64,000 bases of DNA, from assembly GCF_001665685.1 (NCBI RefSeq), contig NZ_LZTB01000126.1:1-64000 (forward strand). Reading direction: 5' to 3'. The notes under the pieces are model-generated. The model did no database searches and was not told where the DNA came from. It was given only the letters and a program-made list of their open reading frames with translations. Shown here piece after piece: positions 40,594 to 49,132 of this stretch. The DNA is from Mycobacterium sp. 852013-50091_SCH5140682 (GTDB lineage: Bacteria; Actinomycetota; Actinomycetes; Mycobacteriales; Mycobacteriaceae). Within the stretch, counting starts at the first letter, position 1. Each line of letters begins with the position of its first letter. A program made the position numbers and the translations under genes.

Positions 40594-41822
40594 CAGGTGA
40601 GGACCAGTGCGGGCACGTCGGGTTGGTAGACCACCTTGTTCTCCACGTTGAACAACTCGACCATGTTGCGGCCCATCACCTTTCGAACACCTTCCGCGTC
40701 GAGCCCATGGGCTTCGAGGTCGGAGACCAGGTTGATCGGATCGGCCAGCCCCTCCGGATGGGGCCAGTCCGAACCGAAGATCACCCGGTCGATGCCGAGC
40801 AGTTCGGACATCTGCTTGAAGTCGTCTTCCCAGAAGGGCGCGACGTACACACAGCGCCGGAACGCCTCGATCGGATCCTCCGGAAACTCCTGCGGCATCT
40901 TCGAATACACGTCTTTGAATTGGTAGAAGAGGTAGGGCACCCAGGACGCGCCGTTCTCGATCGACAGCACGCGCAGCTCCGGATTGCGGGTGAACGCACC
41001 GTGGCAGACCAGTGCGGCCATGGTGTCCTCGATGGGCCGCTTACCCATCGCCACCATCCGGAACGACGTCGGCTTGAACGGCAGGAATTCGTCAGCGGGC
41101 TCCCAGTCGTTGAGGTACTGCGCATATCCGCTGTCGGAGGCGTGCATCGCCACGGGGATGCCGGCTTCGACGCAGGCTTGCCAGAACGGGTCGAACTCTT
41201 CGGTGCCGAAGCTGCGGGTTCCGCGGAAGCTGGGCACCGGGGCGGGCCGCACCAGTACCGTCTTGGCGCCGCGCTCCAGGCACCACTGCAACTCCTCCAG
41301 CGCGCGGTCGACGATGGGCAACGTGATCACCGGGGTGGAGAAGATGCGGCCCTCGTAGTCGAATTGCCACGTCTCGTACATCCATTCGTTGAGAGCGTGG
41401 ATGATGTCGTGGATGAGCTCGGGATCATCCTTGAGCCGTTCCTCGACGAGGCTGGCCAGAGTGGGGAACATCAGCGTGTAGTCGAGGCCGAGGCTGTCCA
41501 TGACCTCAAGGCGCGCTTGCGGATTGCGGAATGCGGGGATGGCCTTCATCGGCTTGCCCATCACCTCGCGGTAGCTCTTGCCGCCACTACCGTGCCGGAA
41601 GTACTCCTCTTGCGCGCCGGGCCGGGCCACCACCTCGAAGGTCGGGTTCGGGATGTAGTCGCTGATGTGGTTACGGACCATGATCTTGGTCCGGCCGCGC
41701 ACGTCGATGTAGTCGATGACGCCCTTGCGCTTGTCCGGCAGGAACTTGGTGAGCGCTTCCTTGGGTTCGTAGAAGTGATTGTCGGCGTCGAACACCGGGT
41801 AATCGAGGATGCGCGACGGCAT
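40593..41822 (-). CDS. Amidohydrolase-family protein (ACMSD-type TIM barrel)
   Basis: A 409-residue metal-dependent amidohydrolase of the COG2159 group. Metal motifs: VFDADNHFYEP near 10-16 (first His), AMHASDSGY near 231, and IFGSDWPHPEG near 352. Relatives perform decarboxylation or hydration/hydrolysis of carboxylated substrates. The ATG at 41822 follows AGGAGG by six bases. It is the first gene of a three-gene operon with two acyl-CoA dehydrogenases, so it probably handles a CoA-linked or ring-opened catabolic intermediate. Confidence 0.85.
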   Translation of the reverse strand: MPSRILDYPVFDADNHFYEPKEALTKFLPDKRKGVIDYIDVRGRTKIMVRNHISDYIPNPTFEVVARPGAQEEYFRHGSGGKSYREVMGKPMKAIPAFRNPQARLEVMDSLGLDYTLMFPTLASLVEERLKDDPELIHDIIHALNEWMYETWQFDYEGRIFSTPVITLPIVDRALEELQWCLERGAKTVLVRPAPVPSFRGTRSFGTEEFDPFWQACVEAGIPVAMHASDSGYAQYLNDWEPADEFLPFKPTSFRMVAMGKRPIEDTMAALVCHGAFTRNPELRVLSIENGASWVPYLFYQFKDVYSKMPQEFPEDPIEAFRRCVYVAPFWEDDFKQMSELLGIDRVIFGSDWPHPEGLADPINLVSDLEAHGLDAEGVRKVMGRNMVELFNVENKVVYQPDVPALVLT

Positions 41823-41857
41823 GTTCGCCTCCTGCAAGAGTCATATTCGTCTAAAGC

Positions 41858-41899
41858 GGTAATGACGTTACCACGTCTAAGTGTCACGTACGAGACACT
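41858..41899. promoter_or_regulatory. Two inverted repeats in the amidohydrolase-LLM divergent region
   Basis: GGTAA-TGACG-TTACC (41858-41872) and AGTGTC-ACGTACGA-GACACT (41880-41899) are perfect-armed inverted repeats 35-75 bases upstream of the amidohydrolase start. They could bind a TetR- or GntR-type regulator controlling both directions. The regulator is not adjacent. The remaining 180 bases to the next gene show no ORF. Confidence 0.5.
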
Positions 41900-42078
41900 G
41901 GGAACGGCCCGCGATATTCGCTGAAACCTCCAGGTCAGACCGGACTCCGGAGACCCCGCGCGCGGAATACGCAGATGTGGGGCCATTGCGGGATCGCCTT
42001 CGGCATGCTGCACTTGCGAGAATGGCATTACCGATTCTGCAGAAGCGATAGGCGTCGTGTGATTACTGTGCTGCAGCG

Positions 42079-42924
42079 ATGATCGAGTGGTTTCTCTTCC
42101 TGCCCCAGGTGCGGCTGGGCCTTCCAGACATCGTCGAACGTGCTCGCGTGGCTGATGCCGTCGGATTCGACGGCATCGCCTTCATCGACCATCTGGAGGC
42201 TCCCGGTGCGACGCACCAGGACATCTGGGAGGCCATGACCGTGGCGACCTGGGTGGCGGCGCGCACCGAACGTCTGCGGATCGGGCACTTGGTGCTGTGC
42301 GACGCCTTCCGGCATCCTGCGGTGCTGGCGAAACAGGCGGTCACGCTGTCGGCGGCCTGCGACGGCAGGTTCGAGCTCGGGCTGGGCTCGGGCTCCTGGC
42401 CGCAGGAGTTCACCAGATTCGGGATCGACGGCGCCGACGACGCGGTGACGCGGGTAGCCCGACTCGGCCGCACGCTGGATCTGCTCGGCCAGTACTGGGG
42501 TGACGGCGAGGATGCCGCGTTACCCCGGCCGCCGCACCCAATTCCGTTGCTGCTGGGCGGAACCGGCCGTCGCACGATGGAACTCGTACGCGCGCACGCC
42601 GACTGGTGGAACATCCCCTCGCACCAACTCGACCGGCTGCCCACGCTGCTGCCCACTGTCGGCTCCGTGCGGGCGTCGTTGCAGCAGATGGTCGGCTTCG
42701 CCGGCCGCGGTGCTGACCGGCAGGCGGTCACCGAACGCAGCACCCGGCTGTTCGGGCACCTGGGATCGGGCTTGGTGTGTGGGGACGCCGCTGAACTCAT
42801 CGAGCATTTCGCAGGCCTGGCCGCCCAGGGCATCGAACGCTTCTACGTGTGGTTCAGCGATTTCGCTGCGCCGCAGACACTTTCCGAATTCGCCGAGACT
42901 GTGATCAGAGAGGGAACACTGTGA
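42079..42924 (+). CDS. Luciferase-like (LLM class) flavin/F420-dependent oxidoreductase
   Basis: A 281-residue TIM-barrel oxidoreductase. Features are IVERARVADAVGFDGIAFIDH near 17-37, the non-prolyl cis-peptide region LVLCDAFRHPAVLAKQAVTL, and GRFELGLGSGSWPQEF. Mycobacterial members often use F420. Divergent from the amidohydrolase-fadE operon and overlapping the thioesterase-like gene at GTGA, so it probably belongs to the same catabolic set. Confidence 0.87.
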   Translation: MIEWFLFLPQVRLGLPDIVERARVADAVGFDGIAFIDHLEAPGATHQDIWEAMTVATWVAARTERLRIGHLVLCDAFRHPAVLAKQAVTLSAACDGRFELGLGSGSWPQEFTRFGIDGADDAVTRVARLGRTLDLLGQYWGDGEDAALPRPPHPIPLLLGGTGRRTMELVRAHADWWNIPSHQLDRLPTLLPTVGSVRASLQQMVGFAGRGADRQAVTERSTRLFGHLGSGLVCGDAAELIEHFAGLAAQGIERFYVWFSDFAAPQTLSEFAETVIREGTL

Positions 42925-43796
42925 CCACCGAAACGACCCAGTGGACCGTGCAGATGCTGCTGGACCTGTTCGAAGCCGAACCGGCAGGCGAGAATCGCTT
43001 CGTCGCCCAGACCGGGCTCGCCGAGGCCGACGAACGTCAGGTGGTGGAGGGTACGCAGATCCTGGCGGCAGCCATCGTCGCTGTCGCCAAACGGTTTCCG
43101 GACAAGTCGGTGCGGTCGGTGCACGCCGTGTTCGCCCGGGCCGTGCTGGCCGGGCCGCCGGTCGAACTCGACATCGACGTCATCAGCGAGGGACGCTCCA
43201 CCGCCACCGCTGTGGTCACCGCATCGCAGAACGGCAAACGCTGCATCACCATCACCGCCTTCACCGATGTGCCGTCGGCCGATGTGGTCCGCCATAACCT
43301 GCCCAAGCCCGTGGTCGCGGCTCCGGCGGAGGCGAACGTGTCGCATATGCCGATGGCGGGCCGGGAGCTGCGGCTGGTCGATGTTGTCGACGTCAACAGT
43401 CCAGACGAGGTCGGGCCACCGGAGATCTACGCGTGGCTGCGCTACGAGCCGATCCCGGCCCGCGACGATATGGCGAAGGCGCTGATCGCGTATTTCACCG
43501 GCCACCTTGGTATTTCGACGACGATGCGAGCCCACGCAGGGATCGGTACCGCGCAGGCGCATCTCACGGTGTCGACTGCACCCATGACCGTCACGGTGAG
43601 CTTCCACGAACCGGTCCGCTGGGACGGCTGGCTTCTCTACAGCCATGAGAGCACGCAGGCCGGCGCAGGCATGTCCTACGTGCGTGGGGCCGTGCATACC
43701 GAAGGGGGCGAGCTGATCGCATCGTTCAGCCAGGACGGCATGATCCGCCCGCTGCGGACCACCGATACCAGCATCGCGGCGCATTCCCGGCTGTAG
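42921..43796 (+). CDS. TesB-type acyl-CoA thioesterase family protein
   Basis: A 291-residue double hot-dog protein. The pattern VVEGTQILAAAIVAVAKRFPDKSVRSVHAVFARAV in the N-terminal half and WLLYSHESTQAGAGMSYVRG near 250-270 in the C-terminal half matches TesB-like thioesterases, including the Asp-replacing polar residues before the last strands. Likely releases free acid from the acyl-CoA made in the neighbouring pathway. GTG start overlaps the previous stop. Confidence 0.82.
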   Translation: MTTETTQWTVQMLLDLFEAEPAGENRFVAQTGLAEADERQVVEGTQILAAAIVAVAKRFPDKSVRSVHAVFARAVLAGPPVELDIDVISEGRSTATAVVTASQNGKRCITITAFTDVPSADVVRHNLPKPVVAAPAEANVSHMPMAGRELRLVDVVDVNSPDEVGPPEIYAWLRYEPIPARDDMAKALIAYFTGHLGISTTMRAHAGIGTAQAHLTVSTAPMTVTVSFHEPVRWDGWLLYSHESTQAGAGMSYVRGAVHTEGGELIASFSQDGMIRPLRTTDTSIAAHSRL

Positions 43797-43829
43797 TTCC
43801 AGAGTTCCTGTGCCGCGAGTTCTTCCGGC

Positions 43830-43886
43830 CGAGCAGACAGCGCGGTACCCGAAAACCGGCGTGTCGCGTACGCGCGTGTCTGCTCG
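43830..43886. repeat. Long inverted repeat, dispersed family
   Basis: Arms CGAGCAGACA ... TGTCTGCTCG with an added GCGCG/CGCGC pairing inside, around a loop containing CCCGAAAACC. Arm and loop sequence resemble the element at 38130. It sits between convergent genes. Confidence 0.82.
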
Positions 43887-43906
43887 CGGGGGAAATGCGG
43901 CAGGGA

Positions 43907-44728
43907 TCAGATCTTGAGATACCCCTTCTCGGCGGGGATCTGGGCTGCGGTGATCAACGACGATGCATCGCCGGCGAGCCACACGACAATGTCGGATATG
44001 TTGTCCGGCGCGATCAGTGACTCCGTCGGCAGCGCGCCGGGGGAGAAGCTGTGGATGTAGTGCGGATGGTCCTGCAGCAGTTGGTACATCGACAGGTCAT
44101 TGCCCATCGGGGTGTCGGTGCCGTACGGGTGGATAGAATTCACCCGAATGCCGAACTCGCCCAATTCGACTGCCAACGCGTTGGTGAGGCCCACGACGCC
44201 GAACTTGCTGGCACAGTAGTGGGCGCAGCCCGGCACGGCCTTGACCCCGGCTGCCGAGCTGACGGTGATGATGGACCCGCCGTTACCCGCCGCGATCATC
44301 GCAGGCACGACGGCCTGCATAGTGTGGAACACCCCGGTGAGGTTGATGTCGACGACGTCCTGCCACTGCTGAGCTGAGATCTCCCACAGCCGGCCCCAAT
44401 TGAGTACCCCCGCATTGGCGACCACGATGTCGAGCCTGCCGAATTGCTCGACCGCATCGGCCACCAGCCGGCGCTGCCCCTCGGCATCACGCACGTCGAC
44501 CTCTCGGGCCAGTGCCTTGCGGCCCTCCGCTTCGATGAGCGACACGGTCTCGGCGAGGTCGCCCGGCGTGGCAGGGGCATAGCCGTTGGCCTCTGCCACC
44601 GGTGCGCAGGCGTCGAGCGCGACGATGTCGGCGCCGGCACGGGCCAGCCGCACGCAGTGTGAACGCCCTTGCCCGCGTGCGGCACCCGTGACGTAGGCGA
44701 CCCGGCCTGCCAGAGACGTATCGGTCAT
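43907..44728 (-). CDS. Mycofactocin-coupled type SDR
   Basis: A 273-residue short-chain dehydrogenase. NAD site GAARGQGRSHCVRLARAGAD near 15-34, then VANAGVLNWG, catalytic Ser/Tyr/Lys as SSAAGVKAV and YCASKFG near 170. The RGQGRSH segment and the insertion after the second strand are the marks of the mycofactocin-dependent family, whose cofactor stays bound and is re-oxidised by mycofactocin. It is last in the TetR-monooxygenase-SDR operon with ATGA overlap. Confidence 0.88.
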   Translation of the reverse strand: MTDTSLAGRVAYVTGAARGQGRSHCVRLARAGADIVALDACAPVAEANGYAPATPGDLAETVSLIEAEGRKALAREVDVRDAEGQRRLVADAVEQFGRLDIVVANAGVLNWGRLWEISAQQWQDVVDINLTGVFHTMQAVVPAMIAAGNGGSIITVSSAAGVKAVPGCAHYCASKFGVVGLTNALAVELGEFGIRVNSIHPYGTDTPMGNDLSMYQLLQDHPHYIHSFSPGALPTESLIAPDNISDIVVWLAGDASSLITAAQIPAEKGYLKI

Positions 44729-46308
44729 GCCGGTTGCTCCTCGGATATCGCGGTGTGGACTTTGGTGAATTGATAATCGGACAGCGGCGAGTGCCGGGCG
44801 AATTGGCGGGACCCGATGATGGTCTGCGGGCGGTAGTACGGGGTTTCACGCTGCGAGTTGACGAAGTAGGTGTTCAAGCCGGAGGTTGCGGTGTAGTAGA
44901 GATGGGCGACCCGGCCGTCACGGTTCATCCGGGCGTTCCACCGGTTGAACGCATCCTGGCTGACCGTGGCGACCTCGGCGCCGCGGTGCCGGGTCTCGTC
45001 GATGATCCGTACGGCGTGTGCGGCCATCGTCTCGACGTAGTCCGGCCAGGCGAATCCGACGAAGCCGAGCGGGCCGACGATCTCCCAGCGGTTGGGCAGT
45101 CGGGGGTGCGCCGTTCCGGCGTAACTGTGGAGGCCGTGTGCGCGGTAATAGTGGGCAAGGTCGAAGCCGTTGGGACCCAACACAGTATCGGGCCGGTAGG
45201 TCTCCGGGTCGATCCACAGCTCGTACCCGGTGGCGAGCACCAGCAGGTCGGCCGGGTGGTCGACACCGTCGACGGTGCGCACGCCGGTGGCGGTGACCCG
45301 GTCGATCGGCGTGGTGATCAAGTGGGTGCTCGGATTGTTCAACGCCGGTAGGAACGCACTGGAGATCACCGGTCGCTTGGCCAGAATGCCGTAGCGCGGC
45401 ACCAGTTTTCGCCGGGTGGCCGGGTCGGTGACGACGGCCCGCAACAGCAACCGGTAGAGCAGCCGCGACCAGCCGTCGTAGAGCGGCATCAGGCGACGCA
45501 GCATCGCGTCGGGCAGCCGGGAGAACACGTGCACAATCGGCGCCACCATCAACACGTCCATCGCGAGCCGGCCGGCTGCGTTCACCGCCGGAACCACGCC
45601 GGGCACCCGGAACAGCCGCCGCATCCACGGGGTGATGGCAAAGTCGATCTTGGGCAGTACCCACGCCGGGGTGCGTTGATAGACATCGAGATTGGCCGCC
45701 TCGGCGGACAGTGCGCCGGTGATCTGCACGCCGGACGAACCCGTCCCGATCACCGCGATCCGCTTGCCGCGGGTGTCGTACGAATCGTCCCAGGCGTTCG
45801 GCCGCAGAATCCGGCCGGTGAAATCACCGATCCCGGTGAGGCCGACGGTGTCCTTGGCGTTGATGTAGCCGCCGACGGAACTGATCACGAAGCGTGCCGT
45901 GACGGGCGGGCGGCCGCGGATCTGCAAGTGCCACAAGCCTTGCTCGTCGTCCCACTGCTGCCGCGTCACCTCGGCGTCGGCGTGCAGGTGCTCGTAGAGA
46001 CCGAGTTCGGTGGCGGTGTCACGCAGGTAGCGGTAGATCTCGGGGCCCGGCGCGAAGAATCTGCTCCAGTGCGGGTTAGGGGCGAACGAGAGCTGGTACC
46101 ACAGCGTCGGGATGTCGACGGCGAGGCCTGGATAGTGGTTGTCGCGCCAGGTGCCGCCGAAGTCGTCGCCGCGCTCGATGATGACGAAATCGTGAATACC
46201 CTTCTGACGCAGCAGGTGTGCCGCAGCGATCCCGCCCGGGCCTGCGCCGATGATGGCGACCTCGTAGTCCGGGGCGGGCACGCGAGGAGCAAACGGCGAA
46301 GGGCTCAT
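44725..46308 (-). CDS. Flavin-containing monooxygenase, BVMO-like
   Basis: A 527-residue FAD/NADPH monooxygenase. Dinucleotide folds: AIIGAGPGGIAAAHLL near 18-33 and AVIGTGSSGVQITGAL near 190-205, with GGTWRDNHYPGLAVD. The usual Baeyer-Villiger fingerprint FxGxxxHxxxW(P/D) appears as FTGRILRPNAWDD, so the key His is replaced by Arg. It may be a hydroxylase, S/N-oxidase or an atypical BVMO. It starts at ATGA over the TetR stop and is followed by the SDR, suggesting alcohol-to-ketone-to-ester chemistry or similar. Confidence 0.88.
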   Translation of the reverse strand: MSPSPFAPRVPAPDYEVAIIGAGPGGIAAAHLLRQKGIHDFVIIERGDDFGGTWRDNHYPGLAVDIPTLWYQLSFAPNPHWSRFFAPGPEIYRYLRDTATELGLYEHLHADAEVTRQQWDDEQGLWHLQIRGRPPVTARFVISSVGGYINAKDTVGLTGIGDFTGRILRPNAWDDSYDTRGKRIAVIGTGSSGVQITGALSAEAANLDVYQRTPAWVLPKIDFAITPWMRRLFRVPGVVPAVNAAGRLAMDVLMVAPIVHVFSRLPDAMLRRLMPLYDGWSRLLYRLLLRAVVTDPATRRKLVPRYGILAKRPVISSAFLPALNNPSTHLITTPIDRVTATGVRTVDGVDHPADLLVLATGYELWIDPETYRPDTVLGPNGFDLAHYYRAHGLHSYAGTAHPRLPNRWEIVGPLGFVGFAWPDYVETMAAHAVRIIDETRHRGAEVATVSQDAFNRWNARMNRDGRVAHLYYTATSGLNTYFVNSQRETPYYRPQTIIGSRQFARHSPLSDYQFTKVHTAISEEQPA

Positions 46309-46895
46309 GGCTGTCCTCCGGTGAGGCCGACGACGATATGGTCGGACACGAAACGCCTGACCGCACGCGCACTGTCGAGGTTGACCCCGATCGGCGGGAG
46401 CAGTTCGAAGCTCAGCAGTAGCCGCACGATCCACTCGGCGGCCCGGGCGGGTGCGACACCGGCGGCCACCTCGCCGCGCTGCTGGGCGGCGCGGATACGG
46501 GGTTTCCACAGCTCGACGGAGCGCCGCATGAGGTCGTCGCCGGTGTTGCGCAGCAGCAGGACGAGGATGCTCTCGTTGAAGCCGACGGTGGCCACAGAGT
46601 CGGACAGCTGTCGGTGGGCGCAGATGAGTGCGGCCGCGGAGGCCACCTGATCTGTCAGGGAGTCCTCGCGGTCCAGAGCGGCGGCCATGGTCTCGATGAA
46701 CGCCGACGCGAGGTGGTCGAGCGCCACCTTGATGGCGTTGTCGCGGCTGCCGAGCGCGTTGTACACGGTGCCGCGGGAGACGCCGGCTGCCTCCGCCACC
46801 GCGGTGAGGCTGAATTGTCGTGGACCATAACGCCGTAGCGTGTCAGCGGTGGCTTGCAGCAGGGTGGGGGACACCGACCGGTTTGCTGCGGGCAT
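46305..46895 (-). CDS. TetR-family regulator of the monooxygenase operon
   Basis: A 196-residue repressor with the HTH FSLTAVAEAAGVSRGTVYNALG near residues 28-49. Its start codon abuts the right-hand operator arm, so transcription is probably leaderless and self-repressed. It overlaps the monooxygenase start (ATGA). Confidence 0.88.
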   Translation of the reverse strand: MPAANRSVSPTLLQATADTLRRYGPRQFSLTAVAEAAGVSRGTVYNALGSRDNAIKVALDHLASAFIETMAAALDREDSLTDQVASAAALICAHRQLSDSVATVGFNESILVLLLRNTGDDLMRRSVELWKPRIRAAQQRGEVAAGVAPARAAEWIVRLLLSFELLPPIGVNLDSARAVRRFVSDHIVVGLTGGQP

Positions 46896-46922
46896 TTGAA
46901 CACATTAACGATATGTGTTCAA
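46896..46922. promoter_or_regulatory. Perfect 10-7-10 inverted repeat operator of TetR-monooxygenase operon
   Basis: TTGAACACAT - seven bases - ATGTGTTCAA. The arms are perfect and the site begins one base from the TetR start codon. Confidence 0.85.
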
Positions 46923-46927
46923 TGTGG

Positions 46928-47453
46928 TCAATGGCTGACGTCGTGGGCGTGGTGCACGATGTCGTGCAGGTGATACAGCGCAATCGTGGAGACGGTGAAC
47001 GTGCTGCCGTTGCTGCGCAGGCCGCGCCGCTGCCATGAGCCGTCGGGTACCCGGGCATACAGGTCGGCCACCACGCCGGCCGCCTCGAACAGCTCACCGG
47101 CCCACGCGGCTCGGGTCCTGCGACGCGTAGTCGTCGGCGACGGCGGTGGCGTCCTGATCCCAGTTGGGAAACTGCGGATCGTCCTCGGTGAGCATGAGTT
47201 CGACGCGGTGGGCGAAGATGCGGTGCACGTCGCGCACGTGGCAGCCGTACTCCAGCGTCGACCATCGGTCCGCTCGGCTCCGAGTGGCGACCCCGGGCCG
47301 TTGGAGACGAGGCACCCAGGCCGCGGCGTCGTCACGGATGCGGGCGGCCACCTCGGTGGGCGGCACCGCAGAGGCGTCGAATCCGCACTCCGGACACGGC
47401 CGGTTCAGCACCCAGGTCCAGTCCTTGCTGTCAGGCTCGATCGGCTCTGTCAT
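46928..47453 (-). pseudogene. DinB-family protein, single-base frameshift
   Basis: Two reading frames together spell one DinB/DUF664-type protein of about 174 residues. Frame 1 from ATG 47453 covers about 113 residues (DWTWVLNRPCPECGFDASAV, STLEYGCHVRDVHRIFAHR, NWDQDATAVADDYASQDPSR) and then meets a stop. The rest (GELFEAAGVVADLYARV, then TIALYHLHDIVHHAHDV) lies in the next frame. Total length is 526 bases, one more than a multiple of three. The run CCC at 47101-47103 (GGG on the coding strand) reads through if one base is removed. Either a recent mutation or a sequencing error. Family members often use mycothiol and a metal held by three His residues, here the H of CHVRD and HHAHD. Confidence 0.8.
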
Positions 47454-49132
47454 GTCGACAGCGCCGATCGGAGCACGTCGAGCGGAAGACCGCCGAGATC
47501 CAGGGCGCGGCTGTGGAACTGCTTGAGCGACGAGCCGGCTCGCAGTGCCTCATCGCGCAGCTGCTGCCAGATGCGTTGACCGATCGCGTACGACGGTGCC
47601 TGGCCGGGCCAGCCGAGGTACCGGTCGAGTTCGAACTGCAGATTCTCCGGGGCCATGGCCGAATGTGAGGTGAGGAAGTTCCAGGCCCGCTCGGCGTCCC
47701 AGACCGCGCCGTCGGGTGCGGGTAGGCCGCAGTGCACACCGATGTCGATGACGACGCGGGCGGCCCGGAACCGTTGCGCGTCAAGCATGCCCATGCGGTT
47801 GCCGGCGTCGTCGAGCCATCCCAGCTCGGCCATCAGCCGCTCGGCGTACAGCGCCCAGCCCTCGCCGTGCCCGGACACCCAGCAGCCCAGCCGGCGCCAG
47901 CGGTTGAGCTGATCGGCCAATGCCACGGCGCGACCGATCTGCAGATGGTGCCCGGGAACACCCTCGTGGAAAACGGTGGTGGTCTCCTGCCACGTGTGGA
48001 ACCGCTCGACACCAGGCGGCACCGACCACCACATCCGGCCCGGGCGGCTGAAATCTTCCGACGGACCCGTGTAGTAGATGCCGCCGGTCTGAGTCGGCGC
48101 GATGCGGCATTCCAGGCGGCGCAGCGGCTCGGCGATATCGAAATGCGTGCCCGCAAGCGCGTCCACCGCGCGGTCCGACAGCTCCTGCATCCATGCCTGC
48201 AGCGCATCGGTCCCGGTGAGCACGTAGCGCGGTTCGTCATCGAGGCGGTGCAGCGTCTCGGCGACCGTGGCGCCCGGATAGAGTTCCTGGGCGATCGACA
48301 CCTGTTCGGCCACAACCGCTTCCAGCAGCTCGATACCCCAGGCGTAGGTTTCGTCGAGGTCGACCTGCGCGCCGAGGAATGACCGAGAGAACAGCCGGTA
48401 GGCGTCGCGGCCACAGGAATCGTGCGGGCGGGCATGCGGGGCCACATCGTCACGCAGGGTCGCCGCCAGTCGCAGGTAGGCCGCGGCGGCTGCCTCCGCC
48501 CCGTCCTGCAATTCCTGGTGCAGCACGGGGTTTCCCAGAGGTGCCCGCGCCGCCATGCCGACGAACAGCTGTCCGATCCGTGCGGCTTGTTCGATACCGC
48601 GGGTGATCTGGCGGCCTGCTGGAGCGTGCCCGTCGGCTGCCGCGGTCCGCAGGGCGCGGGCGTACCCGTCGGCGCGGTCGGGAACCTGCGACAGGCGCCG
48701 CGAGATGAGTGCCCAATCCTCCTCGGTGTCGGTGGCCATGAGGTCGAACACATCGCGCATCGACTGCAGGGGTGAGGCGATCACGTTCAGCTCACCGAGA
48801 TCCAGCCCGGCGTCGTTGAGTTCGACGATCACACCGAGCCGCTCGGTCAACGCCGCGATGGTCACCACGTCGACGTCGTCGACCGGCGTGGCTGCGGCGA
48901 GCTCGCGCAACGTGGCACGGGCCGCCTCGGCGCGTGCGGTCACGCCGTCGGGAGAGTAGTCGGTGATCTGTGCGTCGTACTCGGCGTCCGGACTCTTGAT
49001 GCCCAGTTCGGTTGCCGCACAAGGGTCCAACTCTGCGTACGTCTGCAGGTAGCGTTCCGCGACGGCATCGGCCGCGGTCTGTGCCCTAACCAAGGTTGGC
49101 CGCAGCGAACGTATCGCACTTCTTGGGGTCAC
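47450..49132 (-). CDS. DUF885-family metallopeptidase
   Basis: A 560-residue predicted zinc peptidase of DUF885. The metal motif is TTVFHEGVPGHHLQ near 385-398, with the downstream Glu-containing GHGEGWALYAERLMAELG near 421. No signal peptide is seen. The GTG at 49132 overlaps the metallopeptidase gene by 47 bases; a TTG about 13 codons further in would reduce that overlap and is an alternative. Overlaps the DinB gene at ATGA. Substrate unknown. Confidence 0.85.
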   Translation of the reverse strand: MTPRSAIRSLRPTLVRAQTAADAVAERYLQTYAELDPCAATELGIKSPDAEYDAQITDYSPDGVTARAEAARATLRELAAATPVDDVDVVTIAALTERLGVIVELNDAGLDLGELNVIASPLQSMRDVFDLMATDTEEDWALISRRLSQVPDRADGYARALRTAAADGHAPAGRQITRGIEQAARIGQLFVGMAARAPLGNPVLHQELQDGAEAAAAAYLRLAATLRDDVAPHARPHDSCGRDAYRLFSRSFLGAQVDLDETYAWGIELLEAVVAEQVSIAQELYPGATVAETLHRLDDEPRYVLTGTDALQAWMQELSDRAVDALAGTHFDIAEPLRRLECRIAPTQTGGIYYTGPSEDFSRPGRMWWSVPPGVERFHTWQETTTVFHEGVPGHHLQIGRAVALADQLNRWRRLGCWVSGHGEGWALYAERLMAELGWLDDAGNRMGMLDAQRFRAARVVIDIGVHCGLPAPDGAVWDAERAWNFLTSHSAMAPENLQFELDRYLGWPGQAPSYAIGQRIWQQLRDEALRAGSSLKQFHSRALDLGGLPLDVLRSALST

